A stretch of DNA of 64,000 bases from Stenocarpella maydis (lineage: Eukaryota > Ascomycota > Sordariomycetes > Diaporthales > Diaporthaceae): positions 1-64,000 of the forward strand of contig NQMI01000135.1 in assembly GCA_002270565.1 (NCBI GenBank), read 5' to 3'. This document shows positions 45,513 through 58,150 of this stretch, one piece after another. A program made the translations under genes and the position numbers. The notes under the pieces are model-generated. The model saw only the letters and a list, made by a program, of their open reading frames with translations, did not search any database and had not been told where the DNA came from. Within the stretch, counting starts at the first letter, position 1; every line of letters begins with the position of its first letter.

Positions 45513-47193
45513 CACGCCCTGTGGACCAGTGTCGTTCAATCCGTCTCGACCCTGCCTCTCTTCCCATTTGAGTTTTCCAGGCGTCCCATCGGACTTACTT
45601 GACCCCCGAACACGCTCAACCGTTATCCTTCCCAACCCTTGAAGTGCTGTGCTGCCCCCCTGCTTTCCTCCTCAGGCTCATCAACCTGGCAATTCACTGT
45701 CAAAGTACATTCGGCAAGCCCCACCTCACATAGCAGTTTCTGTCGCTTGCAGGCGTCATACCCGGTCTGGGGCAATTTTGCACATGTGCTCGAGGTGTCA
45801 ATCCCTTCGGTCCAGTTTAGCTGACCGGCTCAAGCAGAATTTGACAGTCAGCGATCACCAAAACTCGAGCTCCCTTCGCCTCGACAACTCCTGCCAACCC
45901 AGGCGTCAGCCTTTGCCCACCGGGACCCAAGGACACAAACTACCAACTCGCCTCCGAGTAGTCATCGAGAATTCGATCTGCCTGTGCAGATTCAGTCGCC
46001 TGTATTCAGAGATATACTCCATCCAGGTGCCATCCCGCGATTGACATCTCGCTATTATCGATCGACCGGCCTGTCTCCAAGACAGCACTGTTCTTTGTTC
46101 AACGTGAACGGGCCCGAATAACCAAGGGCAGCTGGCACCTTGCGCCTCAGTTCTGGTGCAACGGATTCCTGCAATCTGCGCAGGTGAACTAGGTCTCTCT
46201 GCGGCACGCACCTCCAGACAGAATACAAACAGGCCTCTGCCACTGGTGAAAGTAGACACTAGGTGCGTCAACATTCTGCCGCGCTGGCAAATAGGCTATC
46301 TTTTCTCCCCCCGTTGAAGGTTGTCGGTCTGGGGCGGGCAGAGCTTGTTTCCAGGCTTGTTGGGCAGAGCCATCTCCTGCACTTTGCCACGTCATCGCAG
46401 TCTCGCCAGCACCCGCGAATCTGTGAGCTGGAAGGCGAGCCGATTTGCGAGAACATCGAACTGACATGGAAATTGATGAAACCAGGCTGGGATTGGACAG
46501 AGCGCGTCTCTACTAGCCCAACACGCGCCTCTTCCTGCACCTTGATCCGTGCACGACAACCCGGGTACCCACCCCCAGCATTTCATCACCACCACGACCC
46601 CCTACCAGCCTCCAGCGAGGGCCGTCTCAGCCGCGTGCAGCCAGCAGCCGCCAACGACAGGCGCCTCTTTTGCACCTTTTGTGCCAAGCTAATACCGCTG
46701 TTGACTGTTGTAATCACTTTGAGTAAGTCAGCACCAATCCGCCCGACTCACACTCAACGGGATTGCAGCAATCCCCGCCCCCACCTGGTAATGGGTAAAG
46801 CAGCCGGGGGTGGACCCCTTTGTGCACGCCCAGCGTCACTAGTTGGGAGGCATTCACCAATATAACCCAAACAGTCACGGCTGCCAAAACACTCACATTC
46901 CTGCTGCCGTTCGACCTATCACTTTGTGGTGATGGGGCGCTGTTCATCTCTGATGCACATCAGTCTCACCGCCTCTGCTCTTAGCCTCGGACTCTACTGA
47001 CACCAGCTTCAGTTGATTCGCGACTTGCACCCAGCGCATCTGCAACCAACAGCCACCGGGTTCCGAAACATTCTGGTGTTGTAAGACACATCTTATTTCC
47101 TTGCTGCGGGAGTGCAATTTCCTTGCGGACGAACCCGTGGACCGTGCGTCACGTCTGTCCAACTCGCCTCCTTTGTCTGGCTCCTGCTTAAGC

Positions 47194-48676
<1,483 letters not shown>

Positions 48677-49833
48677 GGGCGGACTCATAGATGAAGAGGC
48701 CCGCACTGGTGGCGGCATGCACCAGCAGGGCGGCACAAGCTGTCTTGTTGCTGGTTGTGTTTGCGAGGGCTGCAAGACAGATCATGACAGCAGAAATAAA
48801 CCGACTCAGGGTTATCTGAAACGTGGTCGGCCGTCAACAACGACGTTTCCAAGGGGATTTCGGCGGTACCATGGTTACTGGATTGATGTGGATGTCTGCA
48901 TCCATTCTTTATAATACGGAAGTTGGGGCGCAATCTCGAGGCGACGGTGGAGGGTGGTAATGTGTGAATTTTGGCTGGGAGAACTTTGTCTCCTTCACTC
49001 CTCTAGACTGGCAATCGGGCATGGAAAAGGGGGGATGGGCGTGGCAACGCAGCAGGTCGAACGGTCGGGACGGTGTTCCGGAGCTTCATGGTCCATTGCT
49101 TCCAGATCAGCAGACACAAAAGTCACTGCCTGTTTACTATTTTCTTTACGTGTAAATCAATTAGACGTCCGATAGCTCCGATGACCAAAGGCAAAGAGAA
49201 AATATTAGGACAACTGTGTACTTAGCACTGCTGACTTGACAATGAATGGGGTGACCAGTGACGAGAAGCTGGGAAACATGACCTCCCTCCTTGCTTGTTG
49301 TAGCCCAAAGTCGCATTAGATCAGGGCTCCGAGTAACCAGAGCAATGGCCCATGCCTTGGCCGATTGTCGCATACCTACTTAAGTAGGTAGGGAGAGCCC
49401 GGTGGCCCGCTGCTGTGCTCGGTATTTCTGTTTACTAATCTTCGGCCACGAGATCACCGCTTGTCACTCTGCCTTGGACCATGGGGGACGCGCCGCGGCA
49501 CTTCTATTTGCTGGATGATTATGTTCCGCAGACAAGTTCCGAGTTCTTTTTCTGTGTCTCCCTTGTATATATAACATGTGATGCATCTCGGCCCCAATCT
49601 TCTCCCCAGGAGGGGCCTCGAGGCTGCTGGCCAAGTCATAAGCCCTGGCACTGGAATCCTCCCACGAGATTCCGGCTCGGCTGCGTATTGTTGTCCGGAC
49701 TGGACTCCGAATGAAATTGCAAACCCATCACACATACTATTCTGGAAAACGTGCGACCGGGGGGGACTGATCTTGTCAGATAGAGAGCTAACTACCTCAG
49801 CTGCTGATGTGACAGTTTCAAAAACTTCCAACC
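48677..49833. other. Intergenic region
   Basis: No gene was recognised. It contains an 18-bp perfect palindrome TACCTACTTAAGTAGGTA at 49373-49390, about 450 bp before the DsbA-like gene. Confidence 0.55.
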
Positions 49834-50720
49834 ATGGCTCCGGCTTTCACCATCACGATCGAGACCTTCTCCGACACCATTTGTCCTTGGAGTTACATCG
49901 GCAAGAAGAACCTCGACAAGGCGATAGAAGAATACAAGGAGCAACACCCAGACGTCAAGTTCGAGGTGACCTGGAACCCCTTCTACCTGTACCCAGGTGC
50001 AAAGATCTCCGGTCAGCCGCCCCAACGCCCCAACACCCATCTCAGCACCATCAACCCGGGAGAAATCACACCGAGAAGATACCGCCCAACCCCAAGCCTC
50101 TGCATGACATGCATGCACGCACGGGAGCTAATACCCAGTGACCAGCCTACACGAAGAGGGACTACTACGCCGCCAGGTTCGGGCCCAGGGGCGTCGCGGT
50201 GTTCTGCGAGCATGTCGACAAGGAAGCTGCTGCGCTGGGCCTGTCAATCGACTGGGACGGGCCATGCGGGAACACTCGCGACTCCCACGTCCTGCTCCTC
50301 CTCGCCCAGCAGCAAGACCAGAAGCAGCAGCAGCAGCAACAAAAACACCAAGAAAATGGAGACGTTGACGGGGGCAACAGCGTCAGCCTCCTGCAGGCAA
50401 CCCAAGATGCCCTTTTCCAGGGCGTCTTCGAGCGCGGCCGCGACGTGAGCGACCGGGGCTTCCTGGCCGAGGTGGCGCGGGGGGTCGGGCTGTGCCCAGG
50501 CGGCGGGAACGAGGCGGTCGCGCGCCTGCTGGACGAGGCGGAGCTGCGCGCGAGGGCGGACGCACTGGACAGGAGGGCCAAGGGGCTCGTCGGCATCACG
50601 GCCGTGCCGAGCTACCTCGTCCAGGGGCGGTACAGGGTCGGCGGGCAGCAGCAGGACGAGGTCTTTTTGCGGCTATTTGACCGGATCAGGACGGATGTGG
50701 GAGGTGGGGCCCATGAGTAG
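49834..50720 (+). CDS. DsbA/FrnE-like thioredoxin-fold protein
   Basis: Two exons, 49834-50011 and 50146-50720, flank a 134-nt intron (TCCG|GTCAGC...GTGACCAG). The spliced frame gives AKIS-AYTKRDYYAARFGP and 250 residues. The N-terminal strand leads to SDTICPWSYIGKKNL (C17-P-W-S), the conserved motif of FrnE-like and 2-hydroxychromene-2-carboxylate isomerase-like proteins. They keep one cysteine rather than a CxxC pair. A helical insert (residues about 75-200) carries a Gln/Asn-rich stretch (QQQDQKQQQQQQKH). The fold closes with GITAVPSYLVQGRYRVGG, whose cis-proline (VPS) is typical. It likely binds glutathione or acts as an oxidoreductase/isomerase; the substrate is unknown. No signal peptide, so cytosolic. 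Confidence 0.87.
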
Positions 50721-51443
50721 ACGGACATGTCTTGTTGTTTCTGGGCCTTTCCTGTCTGGGGTGAATATGGCTGGACGGGTGGCGCTCTCTTGTTTGGTTT
50801 TTGAGATCGGGATGACTGACAGTGCTTGTGCGGCATGTCTTACCAATACTGTGTCTGCGCTGGGTTGGATTTTCTTGGTCAGGACCAGATCTGGCACAGA
50901 TGGAAGGGCCGCATACCGCTTCGTGTCACACGCCGTTGGCGTTGTCAGTGCAGCAAATGTCAAGGCGAAAACGCCAACCTTGTTGCGAAGAATGAACAGC
51001 CTTGATTTGTGATCAGCTCACGATGTCACTCGGCCATCTAGATTGCTTCAGCAGTTTTTTTTTTTTATTGATGATTAGTATGAGTATGCTCGAGAATGAG
51101 AGCCTCTGTGTCCGCGCAAATCCCTTTCGATTTCCGTCGGACGGAAAAAAAAAAAAAAAAAAAAAGGAAGAGAAAAAGAAAAAGGACTTGCGTCAAAAAC
51201 TCCCTGGAACTTATGATCCCCGTTCCACCGATGCTGAGCGTCCGTCCATACGCCGCCAATGAGTGGCCGAAGTCGAATCAACCTGTCGAGTGCCCTCCCT
51301 CGGATCTACCGTTTGCCTGCCTATTTTTTTTATGATCTTTTTCATCTCAATCCACTCCGGTACGCCGTTTGATGATGCACGTGACAAAAGGTCAAACCCA
51401 ACTACTACCTCACTTGTTACCTTCGGCCGCGGAAAGAAGCACC
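50721..51443. other. Intergenic, convergent 3' ends
   Basis: This lies between the convergent DsbA-like and TFIIE-beta genes. It contains a poly-T run near 51056 and a poly-A run of about 21 near 51146, plus A/G-rich DNA. No gene was seen. Confidence 0.6.
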
Positions 51444-52355
51444 CTATTTCTTCTTTGGGTTCTCGTCGGCGAAGAGTCCCATGAGATGCGTGTTAGTCAA
51501 GTTCTTGGGCCGCGTGGACGCCCTCTTCTTCTTCTTCTCCACCTTGGCAGCTACCACCTTGAGGCGCGGGTCCTCGCTCGTGGGCTTCTGGCCGACCTGG
51601 GTAAGCAGGCGGTTGATGTCGTCGACGGCCGGCACGGGGACCTTGTGCCACATCTGCTGGAAGGCAGGGTCGACCTCGTTCCAGAGGCTCTGGTCATCGC
51701 TCCACACGTAGCGCGGGTGGTTGTCCTTCTTGGTGCGGACGACCAGTACCTTGTGGTCCCTCTCGAGCTCCGAGAGCGCCGGGTACAGCTTCTCCTTGGG
51801 CCAGCCGTCCTCCAGGTCTTTGACCTGCACGTACATGGCGTCCTTCTTCTTCTGCAGGTACGCCAGCAGGCTCTCCTTGCTGCGCACGCCGGGGATCAGC
51901 GGGTTGTGCACGTAGGTGCCGCTGTCCCAGCGCTGCTCGGTGAGGTTCGGGTCGGGGATCCAGCGCACGCGCGGGTTCCGCCGCAGGATCTCGGCCAGCT
52001 CGTTCTGGTCCTTCTCGGTCACCGGCCGGCGCGACATGTGGTCCATGATCTCGTAGATGCCCAGCTCCTTGTCCTTCTCCTTGAGGTGGTGCACGGCGTA
52101 GACCATCTGCGTGCCCAGCTCCATGCCCGTGCCCGTCAGCGTGGGCTGGGAGAAGATCTCGGCGCCATCGGCGGGCCGCGACTTGTTCTTCTTGGTCGGG
52201 GTGGTGCCGGCGAGCGCGCTGCTCGTGGATGCGACCGACGGGGAGGGAGAGGGTGGCGCGAGGGCGGCCTTCTTGGACGGGCCCGTGAGGTCGACGATGG
52301 TAGGGCCGCTCTTCGCGGCGGCCGACGCAGCTCGCTGGCGCTCGAGGAAGGACAT
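51444..52355 (-). CDS. TFA2: Transcription initiation factor IIE subunit beta
   Basis: A single-exon frame, taken from MSFLERQRAAS at 52355 (an upstream in-frame ATG at 52391 is less likely), gives 303 residues. After a Ser/Pro/Ala-rich N-terminus come two winged-helix regions. One is TQMVYAVHHLKEKDKELGIYEIMDHM, which contacts DNA. The other includes NELAEILRRNPRVRWIPDPN, VRSKESLLAYLQKKKDAMYVQ, DGWPKEKLYPALSELERDHKV and the PRYVWSDDQ signature. A Lys-rich tail ends KKRASTRPKNLTNTHLMGLF. TFIIE-beta pairs with TFIIE-alpha and recruits TFIIH to the RNA polymerase II preinitiation complex. Length and motif order match the fungal family (Tfa2). Confidence 0.93.
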   Translation of the reverse strand: MSFLERQRAASAAAKSGPTIVDLTGPSKKAALAPPSPSPSVASTSSALAGTTPTKKNKSRPADGAEIFSQPTLTGTGMELGTQMVYAVHHLKEKDKELGIYEIMDHMSRRPVTEKDQNELAEILRRNPRVRWIPDPNLTEQRWDSGTYVHNPLIPGVRSKESLLAYLQKKKDAMYVQVKDLEDGWPKEKLYPALSELERDHKVLVVRTKKDNHPRYVWSDDQSLWNEVDPAFQQMWHKVPVPAVDDINRLLTQVGQKPTSEDPRLKVVAAKVEKKKKRASTRPKNLTNTHLMGLFADENPKKK

Positions 52356-53280
52356 GGTGACGAGATGACAGGAGACGTGGGCCACTATCAAGAGGGTGTG
52401 GTTGAGTCGGCGCGGCCGACACAGGTCAACGTCGCAATGAGGAGGAAGAAGAAGAAGAAGAAGAAGGGGGTGGGAAGTCGTAAGGCTGAGACAAAGCGCC
52501 CCAGGTTCCCGAAAGCGGTTGATTAGGCCGTGGAAATTGATAAGGAAGTGGGCTGTCGTAGCGCCATTGGTGGGTTGTCAGTGTCAGTGTCAGCAGTTGA
52601 GAGATCGACAAAGAGATTCGCGACGAGCAGCTAGGCGGTCTGCCGAGAGACTTTTGCAAGACTGAAGACAGTCAGGGATATCTTCCGCAAGTTTACGGTT
52701 TGACTTTGTCCCTTGGGGCCTATTCAGGTTCAATTGCAAAAGGGAGTGCTCATGGACTGAAAAGCAGCACAATGCCACAACTAGCATTGTATTCACCAGC
52801 AAGCCTCCTCCGCATCACCGTTTTCCGTGGCACGCAAAGACATTGGGCCTAAGTTTTCATATTATTTTTCAAGCTGATGGATTAAGCGACCGTATAAACG
52901 TGAGGGAAAGTCTAGCCAAATAAGTGATCCCCTGACGTACTACCGTATCAATATCAACGCTGAGCGAGTGCGTAGCACACACATGTCAAACCACTCTCTG
53001 GCGCAATGTTAGCAGCCGATGACATCGTGCACCAGATAAGCTCATTGCTGAAAGAGGAGAATAAGAAAAAGGCCCCAGCAGAGGGTTGGGGTGTCAAGGT
53101 CGAGGCTGGATTCTGTCTACCTATACGGCGAGCAAATCGAAACAACGGGAGGATATGCGAGACAAACACCACCATGTGGAGCATTCCCCCAAATATTTAT
53201 CGGCACCAAGCCGGCAGCAACTCCTCGTGCCCAAGAGCCGCCTTCCACCTCGAGCACCCCACTCCAAGCTCGTGCTCCTT
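52356..53280. other. Intergenic region
   Basis: This lies between TFIIE-beta (start) and the cytochrome b5 stop. No gene was recognised. An AAG/GAA-rich stretch lies near 52441-52470. Confidence 0.55.
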
Positions 53281-53972
53281 CTAGGCCTGGCCTGCCGCCT
53301 GCTGCTGCTGCTGGGCCTGGAGGTATTGGTAGGCGAAGTAGGCAGCGGCACCACCGATGAGCACAATGGCGTAGACGCCGATGCCGAGGCCGGTGGCATC
53401 GCTCGTCGCCGCGGCCTGGACCGCACCGGGCTTGGGGGCTTTGGGGGTCGGGTCTCCGGGCTGCGGGGAGCAATTGATGGTCAGCAGGTGCTCGGGCTCG
53501 ACTCGGAGACGGACTGCACGTCCTCTCCTACTCCGAATTCGGTGACTGAGGAAGGCGACCCAAAACTGGGTGCTGGAAGAAGGGTGTGTGTTTGCGGATC
53601 GCCCCAACGTACCTGTCTCTTCAGCTTGCCGACGTAGAGCTGTTCCAGTGTCTCGCGCGCCTCGTCGCTGTGGCCGACGTCCTCGAAGGCCTCGGTGGCG
53701 TCCTGCCCGGCGACATCCAGCATAACCTCCTCACCACCACTGCGTCGCACGCGAACATGTGTCAGCTCGAGGTTGCCGGTGGACCCGAGGCTTGCCGGGG
53801 AAAGCCCGGCGTTGGCGGGTTGGTTGCCTGTGCGGGATTGGGACGGCAGGACTCACGGGTGCTCATCTATGAACTTTGCGCAGTCGTAGACCTTGTCGTG
53901 GATGACCACGAACAGGTCCTTCTTGGTGTTGTGCTCGGCAACATCCTGGTAGCTGAACTCCTTGCCCGACAT
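53281..53972 (-). CDS. Cytochrome b5
   Basis: Three exons are proposed: 53857-53972, 53613-53739 and 53281-53460. Introns are 117 and 152 nt, giving 140 residues, near the usual 130-140. The heme domain has [19 protein letters not shown], axial His38 in EHPGG (made across splice one) and axial His62 in DVGHSDEA, followed by EQLYVGKL. A Pro/Ala linker leads to a C-terminal anchor ([21 protein letters not shown], about 107-127). A short Gln-rich tail ([10 protein letters not shown]) follows. This is a tail-anchored ER membrane electron carrier for desaturases, hydroxylases and P450s, served by cytochrome b5 reductase. Its start lies about 1.35 kb from the next gene. Confidence 0.93.
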
Positions 53973-55326
53973 TTTGGCTGGCTAGTTATGTGTGGTGCTG
54001 GTCTGTTGGGGAGAAAGTTCGGGCAGTTTCGTCAAGGTCGGGGAAGGACCAGTTGATGGAGAGACAAGCAGCAAAAGGGGTTTGGAGAGGACGCCAATGG
54101 GAAGGCCTGGAGGACAAGCGTTCGGCAGCAGACTGCAGATAGAAAGCTCTCGAGGACGGTGAGGTAGATTAGAACGACTTGGCGGGCGAGATTGGGGAAT
54201 CGAAAGATAAATGTAGGCCTTCTTCCCGGAGTACTCAATGTGTCTCCCGGCGGGGACAGAACGGAGAATATTCACCGTTTTGCGGTGAGCTGTCAGGGCT
54301 GCCCACACATGTGCAGGCCGGAGACCCTGGGACCCCACCGTTGTTGCACCCAGAGATCAAATCAACCGACGCTGGTTGGCCAGAGACCAGGCAATTCATC
54401 ACCCTGCCTTATCCCGAAGGTCCTGGCCGCCGTTTGGCAACCTACGCCAAAACTAACAGACTTACCTAGGTACTCAGCACAGCCTGCATCGAATTTCACA
54501 TTTCCAGAATAAACATTCAACTCGATAAAAGCTTCTCAGGAAATATGAGTAGAACCGGAGTCATATTTTAAGAAATACTTCTGATATTTGGAGATTCCTA
54601 TATAAAGCAATACAGCTAGCTGGCTGCTGAGTCGAAGAGCTGTGAAGGGGTGATCAGCTACCTCTGGCCGAGACTGTCACCCGTCGAGCGCTCTCCGTTT
54701 CCGCAAAAAAGAACCCCACACAAGCACCTCCGTCACGGCAACCGCACCACCTCAAAACCCCGAGGCTAACGGGGCCGATGACAATCGCCGCTTTGGTCCT
54801 ACCCATGAGTAAGTACATTTGCCGTCTCCCGAGTCCTTCCAGTACATTCTCAGATGACCACCTCCACACCTTAAAACCCCATGCAACAATGGGTCCCTGA
54901 AAGAGCGTCGAACTCGGAATCGTATCCGTATTCCACTATATAATGGACACAGTGCTTACCTGCAATATACTTCAACCCCATCAGCTTGCCAGTGGTGGCC
55001 GTGATGGTGCTTATGGCAGGATCATACATTCTGATGCCGACTACGGCTTACTTGTGCATGTAAAATGACGCCACATGCTGACGGCGACAGAGCTTCGTGC
55101 GCAGAGGAACTGGGATGCCCGCCATATAGGCTTTCATCGTCTGGCATCATGAACTCCTTAACAGCCTGCCCGGGTGCTGTCCTCGTGCATGATATGTCAC
55201 ACAAACCTCGCATAACAGTAACCGCCACGCTCAATCAACCTGGAATATCGCGAGTGCTCATTTCAGATATCTACTGCTGAACTTGCGTGTCGAGGGACGC
55301 GGACGCACAGCCCAACAAGCCCCCGC
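53973..55326. other. Intergenic region
   Basis: No recognised gene. A segment near 54640-54810 reads SVTATAPPQNPEANGADDNR on the plus strand, but no start or partner exon was seen. A TACCTAGGTA palindrome is at 54463-54472. It should include the cytochrome b5 promoter. Confidence 0.5.
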
Positions 55327-56377
55327 TCACCGCCTGGAGCTGCCGCCGCCAATGTCCTGTCCTAACCGGTAGCTTGCGACCTTGTCCCATTCGATCTTCT
55401 GTCTCGTCACCGGCAGCTGCCTCCGGAGGCTCTTGAACGCGCCCTCGCTGAGGCTCGTGAAGCCCTTGTTCAGCTCCTCCTGGTACTTCTTCTCGGCCGT
55501 CGAGATCTCCTTGGCGATGGCGCTGCCGGTCCCCGATGGAACAGCGCCCGTGACCGCCTTGTTGGTCAGGAGGCGCACGTTGCCGTCCTCGTAGTAGTGG
55601 ACGTCCACCTTGATGGAGCCCTCCAAGGAGCTGTCGGACGGGTCAAAGATGTAGAGGGACCGCCACCGGCCGTTCCTGTACGCCGTTAGCCTTCGTTTCC
55701 TCGACAGCATCAATATATGTAGTGGCAATCCTCACCAGAAGTTGTTGGGGCTATATTTGCTGGCGACTGTGATGATGGCCAGCTTCGAGTCGCTCTCGAT
55801 AGGGTACACTCCGTAAGAGGCGCTGGGGAAGTGCTCCTTGACGTATGTTCCGAGGCTCTTCAAGGTTGACTTGCTGTGGGCCGCGACGCATCAGCATACG
55901 GGATTCCGACTGAGGTGTCGGTGAGTACATACACAAGGTCAGAGTGCGCGCTCTCGAGGGAATGACTCTGGGCATTGCTGGCTTTCTGCGTGGCATGGTC
56001 GAATTCAAAGCTAGTGGAGCTCTCGACGTCGTAGTACCGGCCATCCCCCAGCGAGTTGTGCGAGCTGACGAGCACCGGCTCGCTGCTCCCAGGTAGCTTG
56101 GCTGTGATGAACTGCTCCTCGTTGTACTTCTGGAAGGCCGGGCCGAGCTCCTTCATGAGGCTGGGTTCGGAGATGGTAAGCGCCTTGATGTCTACATTGT
56201 GGGATATTAGTTTCGAGGTTCGTGGGGCGCACTCGGAGCATCCAACTTGCCGGCGACGACATCTGAAAGCTTCAAGAGGTCAGCGGAATATCAATGTCGT
56301 CTGGGGACACGGGGGCATACCTCTCCTGGAGGAGCGTCCCCTACGAAGGAAGACACCCACTCTAGACTCTCGGACAT
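55327..56377 (-). CDS. cap1: F-actin-capping protein subunit alpha
   Basis: Five exons are proposed: 56321-56377, 56251-56269 (19 nt), 55933-56191, 55736-55873 and 55327-55675. Introns are 51, 59, 59 and 60 nt, giving 273 residues, the family length. Splicing yields SFVGDAPPGE-LSDVVA-DIKALT, a standard start. One intron (56192-56250) uses a GC donor (GCAAGT). Downstream features are KYNEEQFITAKLPGS, SSHNSLGDGRYYD, and the C-terminal half with KSTLKSLGTYVKEHFP. Then come YGVYPIESDSKLAIITVASKY, NNFWNGRWRSLYIFD, DVHYYEDGNVRLLT and the WDKVASYRLGQDIGGGSSRR tail that binds actin. With CapZ-beta it caps barbed ends of filaments. Confidence 0.93.
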
Positions 56378-56849
56378 TGGGAGATGGAGAGATGGAAGGC
56401 AAGTCGATTGGATACGGGGTCTAAAGACTGGACGAGAGCTGAGTACTATTCGAAGGCGACACTGGAGGTTTCAGGGGCAAGGCGTTGTTGTGTTGACGAT
56501 AACCCGCCGTGCGGCCCCAGGCCTTGGGCACTTGAGAAGTGGGGTGGCGGGGTACCTAGGTACCTAGGTACCTAGGTAGCACTCGAGCTTGCCATCAATT
56601 TCAAATGAATCCGCTCAGTTGAACCCTGCTGCGCACAACCATCTCCAGGCTTCAGTTCGGAATCATAAATCTGTTCGAATCTCAAGGTAATCTCATATTT
56701 CATTAACTTCTTTCTACGTCATCCCAAGATGCAGCAGTTACGCGGCCTCTCGGTACGCCCTCGGCGCAGCAACGCCAGCCTCGAGGCCAAGGAGCACAGT
56801 GCCAGCTGCCATAGTAACCACCGACGCCGAGCCTGATGCTTTGAAGATG
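56378..56849. other. Intergenic region with a palindromic 8-mer array
   Basis: This short intergenic DNA holds three head-to-tail TACCTAGG units at 56553-56578. It separates the E1-beta 3' end from the capping-protein start. Confidence 0.65.
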
Positions 56850-58150
56850 CTAATATTCCAAGAGCTTTTTAATGTTGTCATACACCCCTGACGGTCGTTA
56901 GCTGCTCCCCCAGTCAAATTAATGGTTTGGCCTGCTTGGGAAGACTACTTACTCGCAACATCTGGGACGTTGAACCTCTCAAAGACCAAAGGGGTGGGTG
57001 TACTCCAGCCAGCAACACGTGCGACAGGCGCCTCCAGCCGGATGAACGTGGGCGGGTCCTCCTGGATGGCTGCTGCCACCTCGGCGCCAACCCCAGCATT
57101 GACCATGGCCTCGTGTACGACCATGCACCGCCCCGTCTTCTGGACGCTCTTGAAGACCGTCTCCTTGTCCCAGGGGTACACGGTCCGCAGATCGACTAGC
57201 TCGACGCTGATGCCCAGATCCTGCTCGGCCTGTTTGATGGCATTCTGGCAGATATAAAGCGGCTGGCCGTACGAAATTATGGTCAAATCCTTGCCCTCTT
57301 TCAGCACCTCGGCCTTGGACAGCGGCAGCTCGTACGGCGCAACGGGAACTTGCTCGACGGCAGCTCGGTACAACACTTTCGGCTCCATGAATATGCAAGG
57401 GTCATTGCTCCGGATGGCTGCCAGCAGGAGCCCCTTCGCCTGCAGCGGTGATCGCGGGACGATTACTCGGAAACCTGGGACGTGAGTGAACAAGCTCTCC
57501 GGCGACTGGGTGTGATACAAGGCGCCATGGCCGACCGCTCCACACGGCATGCGGACGGTCAAGCCTCCGACGTGTCTGCCACATGCTCCGTCTCTGTACC
57601 TATATTTGGCTGCCTCGTTGACCATCTGGTCGAATGCTGGGAAGACGTAGTCTGCAAACTGGATCTCGGCGATGGGCCTCATGCCCTCGGCAGCACATCC
57701 GATGGCGAAGCCCATGATACCTTGTTCCGACAAAGGGGTGTTGAAGACGCGGTCGCCTCCGTACGTCTCGGCCAGCTTCGTGGAACAGCGAAAGACGCCA
57801 CCAAATGCGACGTCTTCGCCAAATAAGAGGACGTTTTCATCCTCGGCCAGTGCTATGGACAAGGCATCATTTATGGACTGAAACAGGTTCATCCTCTTTG
57901 TTGTCCCCTCACGGATCTCGGGCGGAAGCTCCGGGTTGTTTAGGGCCGACTGCGAGGTATGTGCCAGTAGAGGCGTTGTAGCGTAGTCAATCGGTAGGTT
58001 GAGCTTCGCATTTGGGGGATGGGTCGAGTATCTCCTCTGGGGGAGGCTGTGATGGTTCGGGGAGGGCGGCTTGCAGCTTCGAGAGGGAGCAGCCGCCGTA
58101 GCCGTAGCCGCAGCCCTCCTGAACAGGTGTCGAGGCAAGTGGCCCCTCAT
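56850..58150 (-). CDS. Branched-chain 2-oxoacid dehydrogenase E1 component, beta subunit, mitochondrial
   Basis: Two exons, 56953-58150 and 56850-56887, flank a 65-nt intron near the 3' end (GTAAGT...CGTCAG), giving 411 residues. The start is taken at [14 protein letters not shown], because an Arg/Ala-rich presequence follows (residues 1-45, RRYSTHPP near its end); a second in-frame ATG lies 33 bp upstream. The thiamine-diphosphate fold shows [32 protein letters not shown] and [14 protein letters not shown]. It also has HTQSPES, the [12 protein letters not shown] region, [10 protein letters not shown] and [14 protein letters not shown]. The last exon gives [17 protein letters not shown]. With E1-alpha it decarboxylates the 2-oxoacids of valine, leucine and isoleucine in the matrix. 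It is distinguished from pyruvate E1-beta by the catalytic core and tail. Confidence 0.92.

Larger units (their letters stand above)
36891..47193. other. 10-kb gene-poor island
   Basis: No intact gene was recognised in over 10 kb. Several degenerate pieces are listed separately (37083-37391, 37492-37764, 37785-38233, 38791-38885). From about 45.0 kb on, pyrimidine-rich DNA with short frames precedes the C2H2 gene and may be its 5' leader or promoter. Short repeats include GGTC tetramers at 40845-40860 and GCGGACT heptamers at 45481-45512, and TACCTAGGTA lies at 44891-44900. Confidence 0.55.

Noticed and set aside
51369..52526. 385-codon open frame opposite TFIIE-beta
   Set aside because: Antisense shadow of TFA2; composition is biased and no domain is recognisable.
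54640..54810. Possible exon SVTATAPPQNPEANGADDNR before a GTAAGT near 54810
   Set aside because: No start codon, no partner exon and no recognised family, so it is mentioned only under the intergenic entry.
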